Origin: Bacteroidota bacterium
Lineage (GTDB): Bacteria; Bacteroidota; Bacteroidia; Chitinophagales; Chitinophagaceae
Direction of reading: 5' to 3'
NCBI GenBank assembly: GCA_029555415.1
Contig: JAKPSI010000011.1
Coordinates: 1-64,000, forward strand
DNA length: 64,000 nucleotides
Positions within the stretch are counted from its first letter, which is position 1, and every line of letters begins with the position of its first letter. The translations under genes were made by a program, and so were the position numbers. Positions 45,983 through 53,782 of this stretch are shown in pieces. The notes beneath the pieces were generated by a model, which saw nothing but the letters and a program-made list of their open reading frames with translations, ran no database searches and had not been told where the DNA came from.

Positions 45983-47731
45983 TCAATTTGATGAAATATT
46001 CTTCCAGTCTTTACTGCCGTTGGAAAGCGTCAGTGTTCTTTTTATCTTTTTGTTCTCGTCCATGATGTTCAGTTCATACAGACTATCCTTTCTGTACAGC
46101 ATCCCCTGTGGAAATTCACAGCTCATGCCGCTATTGACGTAGAGACTGAAATTCTGCGCTGGCTGATGCAATGAACGGCCCTGCCAGCATCCGGGAATCG
46201 TATAACCCAGCCGGTCCGCAATGCTCGGTGCTACATCCATGAGCGTGGCGGATTCCCGGTTACGGTAGAACGATGTATCCTTATCATAGATCAGCATCGG
46301 TATCTGCAGGATGTTCTGTTGTATACTGCCGGAGTGGCTCCAGCGTCCATCTTCACCGAATAGTTCACCGTGGTCGGCCAGGATATAGACCGTTGATCTT
46401 TCCAGCAGTCCATCCTTTTTCAGCTTTTCAAAAATGCCACGGATCACAAAGTCTGATTGAAAAATGCCGTTATCGTAATTGTTGATCAGTGCCGTCCGCT
46501 TGTCGGTATTGAATCCCATTTTATCCGGCATGAATTTTCGGAAAGCCGGATTCTTTTCACCGATGATATGTGTAGAGAGCAAATGGATGTATACGAAAGC
46601 GTTCTTCTTCAGCGATGCACGCTGGAATTCCTTCAGGGTCTTCAGGTCGTCAAAATTCTGTACCGCCGGGTCTTCCGTGCTTTCATAGAAGTAGTCGCAG
46701 TCATTTTTATAGATCGAGGAAAGACCATACCAGTTGCGGTGATAGCCGGTCAGGAAAGCATACGTTGAGAAACCTTTACGACGGATATATTTCATCAGAT
46801 TCAGTCCTGCAAAACTGAAGTGCTCCCAGTCTTTCGAATCAAATAAACCGGCTACACCCACCAGTGTTGTGGTGGAAGTAGAGAACGCGTGCTCCACTTT
46901 CATCAGTTCCCCCGTTCCGGATAAACTATCCAGGAATGGTGTGGTCTTTCTTGTATATCCGTATGCGGGCAGGTAATCACCACGCAGGCCATCCAGTAGT
47001 ATCACCACCACCGTTCTTGCTGTATCCGGGCCGGCCTCGGTTTTCACGGAATCGATACAGGCCTGATCATGCATTTTATTCTGCAGCCTGCTTTCATCAT
47101 AAACCAATTGCATGGTTTCTGAATCCCACATCGGTCCGTAAACGAATTCCAGTACCGGTTCCCCCGCAAAATGGATCTTCCTTTTGTAATCAAGCAGTGG
47201 TTTGTAAGTGAACACAGCCAGGATCGTCAGGATCAGAGCAAGGGGAATACCTTTCCTGACCAGAAATGTCCTTTTTCTCAGCGGTGCCCAGGCTTCGCGG
47301 AGCTTTCCGGGAGCGGGTTTGACAAGGATATAAAGGAGACTGATCAGTACGAAAAGGAAAATGATCGCCAGATAAAGTATCCATTTCTGAACCGGCAGAA
47401 TGCCTGCAAATTTGTCGAATGACGCGGCATAATTCAGAAACAGATTCGCGGTCATGGCCTTTCCCCAAAAGGAATTACTGCCAATGATCACCAGGTAGAA
47501 AATGAACAGGAACAAAAGGGATCCGTAATTCAGCGCATGAACAAGGAAGTTCCTGACGCGTACCTGTGGTATCGCGGTGAAACAATAATTCAGGAAACAG
47601 ATCAGGACATGAATGGCCAGGATCACCGACAAGTGATAAGCGATCACGGTGAAGGAATAATGGAACCAAAGATGCAGGAGCGTGCTTCCGGTAAGTGAGA
47701 TCAGCAGGGTGGTGATCAGGAATTTTTTCAT
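45983..47731 (-). CDS. Membrane-anchored sulfatase-fold enzyme (phosphoethanolamine-transferase-like)
   Basis: The 582-residue protein has about five N-terminal membrane helices (1-190) and a periplasmic alkaline-phosphatase-superfamily domain. That domain has VVVILLDGLRGDYLPAYGY (first metal ligand), a Thr/Ser-rich nucleophile region FSTSTTTLVGVAG, and ILADHGELFGEDGRWSHSG (second metal group). This architecture matches phosphoethanolamine or glycerophosphate transferases acting on lipid A or envelope glycans. Substrate is not decidable by eye. It overlaps the upstream glycosyltransferase-like gene by 4 nt, so the two are coupled. Confidence 0.85.
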   Translation of the reverse strand: MKKFLITTLLISLTGSTLLHLWFHYSFTVIAYHLSVILAIHVLICFLNYCFTAIPQVRVRNFLVHALNYGSLLFLFIFYLVIIGSNSFWGKAMTANLFLNYAASFDKFAGILPVQKWILYLAIIFLFVLISLLYILVKPAPGKLREAWAPLRKRTFLVRKGIPLALILTILAVFTYKPLLDYKRKIHFAGEPVLEFVYGPMWDSETMQLVYDESRLQNKMHDQACIDSVKTEAGPDTARTVVVILLDGLRGDYLPAYGYTRKTTPFLDSLSGTGELMKVEHAFSTSTTTLVGVAGLFDSKDWEHFSFAGLNLMKYIRRKGFSTYAFLTGYHRNWYGLSSIYKNDCDYFYESTEDPAVQNFDDLKTLKEFQRASLKKNAFVYIHLLSTHIIGEKNPAFRKFMPDKMGFNTDKRTALINNYDNGIFQSDFVIRGIFEKLKKDGLLERSTVYILADHGELFGEDGRWSHSGSIQQNILQIPMLIYDKDTSFYRNRESATLMDVAPSIADRLGYTIPGCWQGRSLHQPAQNFSLYVNSGMSCEFPQGMLYRKDSLYELNIMDENKKIKRTLTLSNGSKDWKNISSN

Positions 47732-48846
47732 ACAGCCTGGTTTTTAGTCTTGCTGAAAAAATTCAGAATGCCCATAGTGGCGATCAGGATGAAATATGGG
47801 AACACGACCATGGTAAAACGGCTATGCCAGTCGTCACACTGGAATGTTGCGCCGAAAGGGTAAAGGATCAGTAAGGATATGACATAGATGACAAGATCCC
47901 TGCCGGAGGAAAGGAAAAGGCGAAGGCCTGCCACAAAGAAAAAATATACCGGGATGATGAATGCCGCAAGTGCTATGTTATGGGGCATACTGTAATAGCT
48001 GCGGGTCAGGTTGAAGAACGAAAGCAGTTTCAATATGGTCAATCTGGCAAAATGAAGCGGATTGTGGATCACATAATACAGCAGATCGTTCACCGGACTG
48101 CTGGTATGGATGATGTCAAGAACAGCGCCTTCCGGTTTCATGGGCACGAAGCAAATGATATGCTCTTCAATGAAAGGTTTCATCGCGTCCATATCGCCTC
48201 CGCCACTGAAGGCTGCATTGAGAAAAAAATACATGCCTCCGAGCAGGGCGACACAAAGCAACGCTGATATCGCGCGCTGTTGTTTTGTTTGTTTTCTGAA
48301 GATGAGGTAAACAAGCGTAGGAGGGATGATGAGCAACCCGTGTGGTCTGGAAAAGACCAGCAGGAAAAGAAAGGCCAGTATGATGAGCGTTCCGCGCATG
48401 CCCTTCTTTCCCTGACTATAGATCAGCCAGGTGTAAATGATCGTCAGGCTGATGAAAATGGAATCCGTATACAGGAACAGATTCCATAACTGTAAGGGTA
48501 TGAATAAAGCCAGCAGGGTGGCACTCAGTACGGCGGTCCGTTTGTCACGGATGCATTCCGCAAGTCTGTAAAAACAAAATAACGCTAAGCCGGATAAAGC
48601 CACTTGCACCAGCGCGGCCCAGGCAACAGGCAGCGACAGGAACCGGCAGGTCCATACCAGCAGAATGACAGGCAGATAAAAGATATACTTCGGTGCGGTA
48701 AAAGTGCCGTGATCATACAGGTAGTTGCCTTCTGTTACGTACTTATCTGCTTCCAGACCTGTATGTACACCGGTGAAAAGGAACAAAACGATATTGACGA
48801 GCAGAAAAACGGCAAGCGGAAGCAGGAAATGATCTTTCCGCAGCAT
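47728..48846 (-). CDS. Multi-pass membrane glycosyltransferase (GT39/ArnT-like)
   Basis: A polytopic protein with about ten membrane helices and an early acidic loop TGVHTGLEADKYVTEGNYLY. Such an acidic residue between helices 1 and 2 is typical of polyprenyl-phosphate-dependent GT-C enzymes. The charged segment ATFQCDDWHSRFTMVVFP lies near the C-terminus. It probably transfers a sugar from a lipid carrier on the outer face of the inner membrane. The ATG at 48844-48846 (MLRKDHFLLPL) follows an A/T-rich leader. An ATG at 48876 is possible; the TTG at 48906 overlaps the -7 box and is rejected. Confidence 0.8.
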   Translation of the reverse strand: MLRKDHFLLPLAVFLLVNIVLFLFTGVHTGLEADKYVTEGNYLYDHGTFTAPKYIFYLPVILLVWTCRFLSLPVAWAALVQVALSGLALFCFYRLAECIRDKRTAVLSATLLALFIPLQLWNLFLYTDSIFISLTIIYTWLIYSQGKKGMRGTLIILAFLFLLVFSRPHGLLIIPPTLVYLIFRKQTKQQRAISALLCVALLGGMYFFLNAAFSGGGDMDAMKPFIEEHIICFVPMKPEGAVLDIIHTSSPVNDLLYYVIHNPLHFARLTILKLLSFFNLTRSYYSMPHNIALAAFIIPVYFFFVAGLRLFLSSGRDLVIYVISLLILYPFGATFQCDDWHSRFTMVVFPYFILIATMGILNFFSKTKNQAV

Positions 48847-48903
48847 TGAATTATGTTGAATTGTGTAGGATCCCATGCCAGCCGCTGATGATTTGCCTTC
48901 CTG

Positions 48904-48911
48904 CAAATATA
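48904..48911 (-). promoter_or_regulatory. -7 box inside the envelope operon
   Basis: The minus strand reads TATATTTG, matching TAnnTTTG, just before the membrane glycosyltransferase gene. It suggests that the last three genes can be expressed separately from ribE and the acyltransferase. Confidence 0.5.
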
Positions 48912-48933
48912 AAGCGAATAATACCGGCCGGGT

Positions 48934-50034
48934 TCAGTTTGCGAATCGTGTTTTCAGGGAAAGGAATCTTTTCTCGAAAAATTCATAGCTCGCTGCGCTC
49001 AGCAGCAGTGTGATGAAGGTCGCCCATACGCCATGGACCAGTGCAGCGGTTTGCCTTGCCGGGATCCATTGCAGCAGGACAGGCCAGCAGTATATTTTTG
49101 AAAGGATCAGTACCGGCCAGTGGTATACATAGATGCCATAGGAATATTTTCCTGCTATCCTTAACCATGGCCTGGAGAGGATCGTAGTGATCAGTTTATT
49201 TTTTCCGGTGATACTCACAGTCACAAGCAGTCCGTATAATGCGCTGATGAGACACAATCCTGTGATGATCATATGCGGAAATCCGGGCTGAACAATCCTT
49301 GATATGATGAAAGCAACGATCTGCAACAACACGAGTATAAGGATCAGTTTCAGCAGTTTCCTGAATGCGGGCTTCCCGGTAAACAGCCATACGGCAATGA
49401 GACCACCAATGGCGAAACCATCAAGTCTTGCGATGGACTGAAAATAAAAGAAACGATAACCGTCTCCCCACATTTCCCATCCGATCAGCCGGGCAGTGAC
49501 CGACGCACCGATCAGCAACAGCAGGAATTTCTCCAAAGAGACCATTCGCCTGAAAAGCAACAGCACAGCGGGCCACAGCAAATAGAACTGCTCTTCCAGT
49601 GAGAGGGACCAGAAATGATTCATCAGCGGGGAAGGGCCCGCAGGTTTAGTGTGGAGGAAGTATAGCCAGTTCTGCACATGCAGCCATACATAACCACTAT
49701 GCGATGAATAATAGTGTACCTGCTCCTGTAATGCCGGCAGCATACCAGCGAAAAGAAAGAACAGGATCACAGTAAAAAAATACAAAGGAAAAATGCGCAG
49801 TACTCTCCGGGCAAAGAAATTCCGCATGTAGCGGGGGCTGTCTTTTGTCCGTAACAGTATATCCGTGATCAGATATCCGGAAAGCACAAAGAACAGGTCC
49901 ACACCAGTGCGGCCATATTCCGCAAAGGGTAACATGTCGAAGTTGTGACAAACAAGTATGCCAATGATCGCGATACCCCTGACACCATCCAGTGCAGGAT
50001 ACCAGGGCCTGGCATGGATGACTTGTTCACGCAT
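48934..50034 (-). CDS. Acyltransferase family 3 membrane protein (OafA-like)
   Basis: A 366-residue integral membrane enzyme that would acylate a glycan. It has the opening PALDGVRGIAIIGILVCHNF with the catalytic His, GVDLFFVLSGYLITDILL, FARRVLRIFPLYF and HFWSLSLEEQFYLLWPAVLL, the standard order for this family. About ten hydrophobic helices follow. It lacks an extra SGNH domain. It stands 12 nt after ribE, an odd partner that suggests operon read-through rather than shared function. Confidence 0.92.
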   Translation of the reverse strand: MREQVIHARPWYPALDGVRGIAIIGILVCHNFDMLPFAEYGRTGVDLFFVLSGYLITDILLRTKDSPRYMRNFFARRVLRIFPLYFFTVILFFLFAGMLPALQEQVHYYSSHSGYVWLHVQNWLYFLHTKPAGPSPLMNHFWSLSLEEQFYLLWPAVLLLFRRMVSLEKFLLLLIGASVTARLIGWEMWGDGYRFFYFQSIARLDGFAIGGLIAVWLFTGKPAFRKLLKLILILVLLQIVAFIISRIVQPGFPHMIITGLCLISALYGLLVTVSITGKNKLITTILSRPWLRIAGKYSYGIYVYHWPVLILSKIYCWPVLLQWIPARQTAALVHGVWATFITLLLSAASYEFFEKRFLSLKTRFAN

Positions 50035-50046
50035 GAGCTGACTTTG

Positions 50047-50628
50047 TTATTGTTGATTGCGGAGGATGTACTTTCCGATGATATCGAACTCCAGATTCAC
50101 CGTGTCGCCTGGCTCAATGAAACGGATATTGGTATGATCGTATGTATAGGGAATGATCGCTACGCGGAAACTGCTTTTCTTCACCCTGAAAACGGTCAGA
50201 CTGATACCGTTCAGTGCGATCGAACCCTTTTCGATCACTAATCCTTTGAACTTTTCAGGCAGTTTGAAATCCAGCTCAATACTTCCCGGTCGTATCCTTT
50301 TGCGGATGCATGATGAAATGGTATCCACATGCCCTTGTACAATATGGCCATCCAGGCGCTGGCCCAGGACCATACTTCTTTCAAGGTTTACGATGCTCCC
50401 CGGTACCCATTTGCCCAGTTCGGTCTTGCGCAGGGTTTCCTCAATAGCGGTGACCCGATGCGTTCCCGAACCGGCTTCTTCAACGGTCAGACAAACTCCG
50501 TTATGGCTGACACTCTGGTCGGTTTTCAGCTCATGGCTGACCGGACTTTCGATCAGGAACTGCCGGTTCCCGTCTTTTTCCGTCACATCCAGGACTTTGC
50601 CTGTGGCTTCAACGATACCTGTAAACAT
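50047..50628 (-). CDS. ribE: Riboflavin synthase (alpha chain)
   Basis: Dismutes two 6,7-dimethyl-8-ribityllumazine molecules to riboflavin. The 193-residue protein has the invariant start MFTGIVEATG and two lumazine-binding repeats. The first contains NGVCLTVEE and the second GHIVQGHVDTIS and NGISLTVF. It is complete and of normal length. No FMN riboswitch is seen upstream; instead a repeat of the AGCTTGCAGC family fills part of the spacer toward rpsU. Confidence 0.96.
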   Translation of the reverse strand: MFTGIVEATGKVLDVTEKDGNRQFLIESPVSHELKTDQSVSHNGVCLTVEEAGSGTHRVTAIEETLRKTELGKWVPGSIVNLERSMVLGQRLDGHIVQGHVDTISSCIRKRIRPGSIELDFKLPEKFKGLVIEKGSIALNGISLTVFRVKKSSFRVAIIPYTYDHTNIRFIEPGDTVNLEFDIIGKYILRNQQ

Positions 50629-50671
50629 CTTCCAAAGTTCTCTTTTTCAGGGCGAAAAGTCAAATTTGGGG

Positions 50672-50707
50672 GGCTTCTTGCGGCTTGTAGCTTTAAGCTT
50701 GCAGCTT
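50672..50707. repeat. Dispersed repeat between ribE and rpsU
   Basis: The segment contains CTTGCGGCTTGTAGC followed by AAGCTTGCAGCTT. AGCTTGCAGC at 50696-50705 is the exact inverse of GCTGCAAGCT at 28145-28154 and 60696-60705. It lies just upstream of the rpsU promoter. Confidence 0.7.
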
Positions 50708-50723
50708 TTTTCTCATTCTGTTT

Positions 50724-50751
50724 TTGATTTGAACAATTACCCCTATCTTTG
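50724..50751 (+). promoter_or_regulatory. rpsU promoter
   Basis: TTG (50724-50726), a 17-nt spacer and TATCTTTG (50744-50751) match the Bacteroidota consensus fully. The 13-mer CTTTGCCATCCTT at 50747-50759 is shared exactly with the rpoB promoter. Predicted start is about 50756, giving a leader of about 33 nt. Confidence 0.8.
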
Positions 50752-50771
50752 CCATCCTTAAAAAAATACCA

Positions 50772-50779
50772 AGGGAGGT
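50772..50779 (+). promoter_or_regulatory. Strong Shine-Dalgarno of rpsU
   Basis: AGGGAGGT lies 9 nt before the ATG. It is the only strong SD I see before a gene in this window; other leaders, such as tuf, rplK and rpoB, lack one. In this phylum the anti-SD is held by bS21 and neighbours on the ribosome, so an SD on the bS21 gene itself points to autoregulation. Confidence 0.85.
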
Positions 50780-50788
50780 ATCAACAAC

Positions 50789-50986
50789 ATGCTTATCATC
50801 GACTCAAAAGATTGCGAAAACATCGACAAGGCACTCAAGAAGTACAAGAAGAAATTCGAGAAATCCAAAGTTCTCCTGAAACTTCGTGAACGCCAGAGCT
50901 ACACGAAACCTTCTGTAAAACGCAGGGGTGAAGTGCTGAAAGCGATCTACAAGCAGCAAATAGCCAGCGGAAAGATCGAACTGTAA
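50789..50986 (+). CDS. rpsU: Ribosomal protein bS21
   Basis: The 65-residue basic protein begins MLIIDSKDCENIDKALKKYK and has KVLLKLRERQSYTKPSVKRR, as in Bacteroidota bS21. It binds the 30S platform next to the 3' end of 16S rRNA. In Flavobacterium johnsoniae bS21 contributes to covering the anti-SD. It has its own promoter, a strong SD and a terminator before xerC. Confidence 0.97.
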   Translation: MLIIDSKDCENIDKALKKYKKKFEKSKVLLKLRERQSYTKPSVKRRGEVLKAIYKQQIASGKIEL

Positions 50987-51011
50987 GTTCTGCTTTCCCT
51001 CCGAAATAACT

Positions 51012-51044
51012 GATAGCTGCCGGTATACCCGGTGGCTATTTTTT
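51012..51044 (+). terminator. Terminator after rpsU
   Basis: ATAGC (51013-51017) and GCTAT (51034-51038) with inner CCGG/CCGG pairing form an interrupted stem, followed by seven T residues. It lies about 25 nt after the rpsU stop and 28 nt before xerC. Confidence 0.75.
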
Positions 51045-51071
51045 TGCCCAAAAGCGTAGCTTTATATCCTG

Positions 51072-51971
51072 ATGCCTGTACAGCAAGAATCCATCCGGTC
51101 ATTCCTGAATTACCTCCGCTTTGAAAAGCGCTACTCCGCGCATACCATTCTTTCTTACGAAACAGATCTCATCGCTTTCTTTGATTATCTCGAAATACAG
51201 TACGGCCCAATGGATCCCGGAGCTGTAGGTGCGATGCTGGTCCGCAGCTGGCTTGCCAAACTCATGGAAGAGGGGATGAGTCCGCGCACGATCCGGAGGA
51301 AGATGTCCGCGCTGCGCAGCTTTTATAAGCACCGGCTCCGCGAAGGACTACAGAAGACCACACCCATGACCGGATTGGTGCTGCCAAAGATCAGCAAACG
51401 GTTACCGGTTTTTGTGAAGGAAGAAGATGTGATGACCTTAGTGGAAACTTTGAATACCGGTACCGAGGACTGGAAATCGATGAATGCACACATGCTCATC
51501 AGTATCTTTTATGCTACAGGTATGCGGTTGAGTGAGCTGATCGGACTGAAAGAAAAACAGATCGATTTTTCACGCGGGTTGATCAAAGTACTGGGAAAGG
51601 GCAATAAAGAAAGGTCCATACCGGCGGCGCCTGAACTGCTGGAAGATATGAAGCGGTATATGGAGAAAAAGCGTCATGATATTGAAGCCCCTGCTGATAC
51701 CTTGCTGGTAACCGAAAAAGGGAAGAAGCTGTACCCGAAATATGCATACCTGCTGGTGAACCACTACCTGGAATCGGCCAAAACCCTTGAAAAGAAAAGC
51801 CCGCACGTACTCCGGCATACTTTTGCCACCCACCTCATGAACCATGGTGCCGACCTGAATGCCGTCAAAGAACTGCTGGGACACAGCAGTCTGGCCTCTA
51901 CACAGGTCTATACCCACAACAGTATCGAAAAGCTGAAGAACGTACACCGCAAAGCCCACCCTAAGGCATAA
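51072..51971 (+). CDS. xerC: Tyrosine recombinase XerC/XerD type
   Basis: Site-specific recombinase that resolves chromosome dimers at dif. The 299-residue protein has an N-terminal SAM-like core-binding domain (about 5-90, with SFLNYLRFEKRYSAHTILSY). The catalytic domain carries Arg in TGMRLSELIGL, Lys in LGKGNKERSIP, His-x-x-Arg in PHVLRHTFATHL, His in LLGHSSLASTQ and the nucleophile Tyr in VYTHNS. The position between rpsU and hpf is conserved in the phylum, which argues for the chromosomal Xer protein rather than a mobile integrase. C or D type is not certain. Confidence 0.93.
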   Translation: MPVQQESIRSFLNYLRFEKRYSAHTILSYETDLIAFFDYLEIQYGPMDPGAVGAMLVRSWLAKLMEEGMSPRTIRRKMSALRSFYKHRLREGLQKTTPMTGLVLPKISKRLPVFVKEEDVMTLVETLNTGTEDWKSMNAHMLISIFYATGMRLSELIGLKEKQIDFSRGLIKVLGKGNKERSIPAAPELLEDMKRYMEKKRHDIEAPADTLLVTEKGKKLYPKYAYLLVNHYLESAKTLEKKSPHVLRHTFATHLMNHGADLNAVKELLGHSSLASTQVYTHNSIEKLKNVHRKAHPKA

Positions 51972-52127
51972 AAAAATTAACGCTTACACAATAAAAAAGA
52001 TAGCCCGAATACTTGGGTTCGCTTCTTTTTTTAAGTAAATTGATATTGATAAAAAGATACAGTATCCCATGAAAATGGTCTCAACTGAGTTCTTTATTTA
52101 TTGTTTCACTGTTTAAAATGTGACATC

Positions 52128-52427
52128 ATGAACGTAAACATTCAAACTGTTCATTTTGATGCGGACAGAAAGCTGCTCGATTACATCAACAGCAGGCTGG
52201 AAAAGCTGAACATCTTCAGTGACCGTATCATCAAAGTGCATGTTTATCTGAAGATCGACAATCTTGTACATGCCGTCAAAGACAAGATCGCCGAGATCAG
52301 GGTGCATGTGCCCCGTCAGAATTTTTTTGTAAAATCCACCAGCAAGTCATTCGAAAGTTCATTCGATGACGCCCTTGAAACCCTAGTAAATCAAATCAAA
52401 AGAAACAAAGAAAGAAAAGCAGCTTAA
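52128..52427 (+). CDS. hpf: Ribosome hibernation-promoting factor (short HPF/RaiA type)
   Basis: The 99-residue protein starts MNVNIQTVHFDADRKLLDYI and has the beta-alpha-beta fold of the S30AE family, with IIKVHVYLKIDN and AEIRVHVPRQNFFVK. It binds the decoding region of idle ribosomes. It lacks the C-terminal dimerisation domain of long HPF. The ATG at 52128 is chosen because the upstream extension is not family-like. A very stable terminator follows directly. Confidence 0.93.
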   Translation: MNVNIQTVHFDADRKLLDYINSRLEKLNIFSDRIIKVHVYLKIDNLVHAVKDKIAEIRVHVPRQNFFVKSTSKSFESSFDDALETLVNQIKRNKERKAA

Positions 52428-52436
52428 AAAAATAAC

Positions 52437-52469
52437 AGGCCCCGACGGTACCGTCGGGGCCTTTTTTTG
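52437..52469 (+). terminator. Perfect-palindrome terminator between hpf and the archaemetzincin gene
   Basis: A 24-bp perfect palindrome (52438-52461), with arms GGCCCCGACGGT and ACCGTCGGGGCC, is followed by seven T residues. The run of T ends 4 nt before the next start codon, so the next gene has no room for a promoter after it. Confidence 0.9.
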
Positions 52470-52472
52470 CCC

Positions 52473-53126
52473 ATGACCTTTTCAACTTCATTCAAATATC
52501 TTTTGTTCTGCATGGTCTGCGCAATGATCTCCTGCGGAATCGTGGCCGATCAAAACCCAATTAAGAAAGAAGCGCATCCGGGAAAAGTTGTTCCCCGTAA
52601 GATCGCGCTTGCCATATTTAACGGTACGGATACCACAATGGCAAATGCAATGGCAGTGGCATTGCGATCGGAATGGACACCGGATGTCGACATCGTTCGG
52701 GTGGGGGATGAACCCGCGTTTGCATTTTACCCTCCCAGAAAAAGATGGATCGCTGATTCGTTGCTGGTTTTCCTGGAGCGGAACAACGGGGGCAGGTATC
52801 TGAAAATGGCAGGGATCAGCAGCAGGGATATCTCAACACGGAAAGGTGAAGTGGAGAACTGGGGCGTTATGGGTTTGGGGTTCTGCCCTGGAGGGGCTTG
52901 TGTTGTATCCTCTTTCAGAGCAAAGCCCGGCACTCAGGGGTTTCTGTTGCGGATGAGAAGTCTGCTTTTTCATGAGCTCGGACATACATTCGGATTGCCG
53001 CACTGTCCTTCAATGGGCTGCATCATGGAGGATGCGAAAGGCAAAATGACTTTGGATGGGGAAAAGTCCTTCTGCTATGCCTGCCGGAAACGCTTGCAGG
53101 ATATGGGCTGGCTGCGGATACGGTAA
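52473..53126 (+). CDS. Archaemetzincin-like zinc metalloprotease, probable lipoprotein
   Basis: The 217-residue protein has an N-terminal signal with a lipobox-like end (MVCAMISC), suggesting lipid anchoring. The metzincin-type site reads HELGHTFGLPHC, followed by CIMEDA and a later CYAC. That gives the archaemetzincin pattern HExxHxxGxxHCxxxxCxM...CxxC, with His ligands and a structural zinc site. The family are putative aminopeptidases of unknown physiological role. The ATG at 52473 gives the signal; a TTG at 52467 falls in the terminator T-run. It sits between hpf and the tRNA cluster. Confidence 0.9.
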   Translation: MTFSTSFKYLLFCMVCAMISCGIVADQNPIKKEAHPGKVVPRKIALAIFNGTDTTMANAMAVALRSEWTPDVDIVRVGDEPAFAFYPPRKRWIADSLLVFLERNNGGRYLKMAGISSRDISTRKGEVENWGVMGLGFCPGGACVVSSFRAKPGTQGFLLRMRSLLFHELGHTFGLPHCPSMGCIMEDAKGKMTLDGEKSFCYACRKRLQDMGWLRIR

Positions 53127-53207
53127 TTCCGTGGATTTCAGGTGTACAACTACCTGAAAACAAGCAAAAAAATCCCCTTCAAAATTTTTCCAATTATCAA
53201 ATTCCCT

Positions 53208-53234
53208 TACCTTTGCCTCCCCAATAATTGGGGG
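53208..53234 (+). promoter_or_regulatory. Promoter and small hairpin ahead of the tRNA-tuf operon
   Basis: TACCTTTG at 53208-53215 matches TAnnTTTG, and TTTTTC lies about 17 nt upstream in place of TTTG. A small hairpin with CCCCAAT and ATTGGGG arms follows at 53220-53234. It is the likely start of the transcript with four tRNAs and tuf. Confidence 0.55.
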
Positions 53235-53292
53235 TAGCTCTTTATTGCATTGTCCGCCCTTGTAAATCAGGCTGGTGGACAGTAAAAAAAAC

Positions 53293-53365
53293 GCCACTTT
53301 AGCTCAGCAGGTAGAGCAACTGATTTGTAATCAGTAGGTCGTTGGTTCGATTCCGACAAGTGGCT
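53293..53365 (+). tRNA. tRNA-Thr (TGT anticodon)
   Basis: Cloverleaf with acceptor GCCACTT/AAGTGGC, anticodon arm CTGAT/ATCAG with loop TTGTA (TGT), and T loop TTCGATT. The discriminator is T. Confidence 0.96.
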
Positions 53366-53376
53366 CTGATTGAGTG

Positions 53377-53459
53377 GGGCAAGTAGCCAAGTGGCCAACG
53401 GCAACAGACTGTAAATCTGTCCTCTTCGGAGTTCGGTGGTTCGAATCCATCCTTGCCCA
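53377..53459 (+). tRNA. tRNA-Tyr (GTA anticodon)
   Basis: Acceptor GGGCAAG/CTTGCCC, anticodon arm CAGA/TCTG with GTA in the loop, and a long variable arm (CCTCTTCGGAG region), as expected for bacterial class II tRNA-Tyr. The discriminator is A. Confidence 0.96.
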
Positions 53460-53479
53460 CATTAGTTCTTTTATTTTAA

Positions 53480-53552
53480 GCGGGAGTAGCTCATTTGGTA
53501 GAGCGATAGCCTTCCAAGCTATAGGTGGCGAGTTCGAGCCTCGTCTCCCGCT
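53480..53552 (+). tRNA. tRNA-Gly (TCC anticodon)
   Basis: Acceptor GCGGGAG/CTCCCGC, anticodon stem TAGC/GCTA with loop CTTCCAA (TCC), and T loop TTCGAGC. The discriminator is T. Confidence 0.96.
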
Positions 53553-53601
53553 CTGGTCGAGTCCCGCCTGAGCAATGTTACAATGGCGTGAGACACGAAA
53601 A

Positions 53602-53673
<72 letters not shown>

Positions 53674-53782
53674 CAAATGGCAGGACGCTGCCGGAAACAG
53701 GAAATACAGGAGCACAGGTTCAACCGGTACTTCTTTATGATAAATAAAAATTGGTTTAAACACAACTAAAAAACAGATAACA

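Noticed and set aside
51072-51971. Integrase of a mobile element
   Set aside because: The gene is the chromosomal Xer type in its conserved place next to rpsU and hpf, with no attachment-site repeats or cargo.
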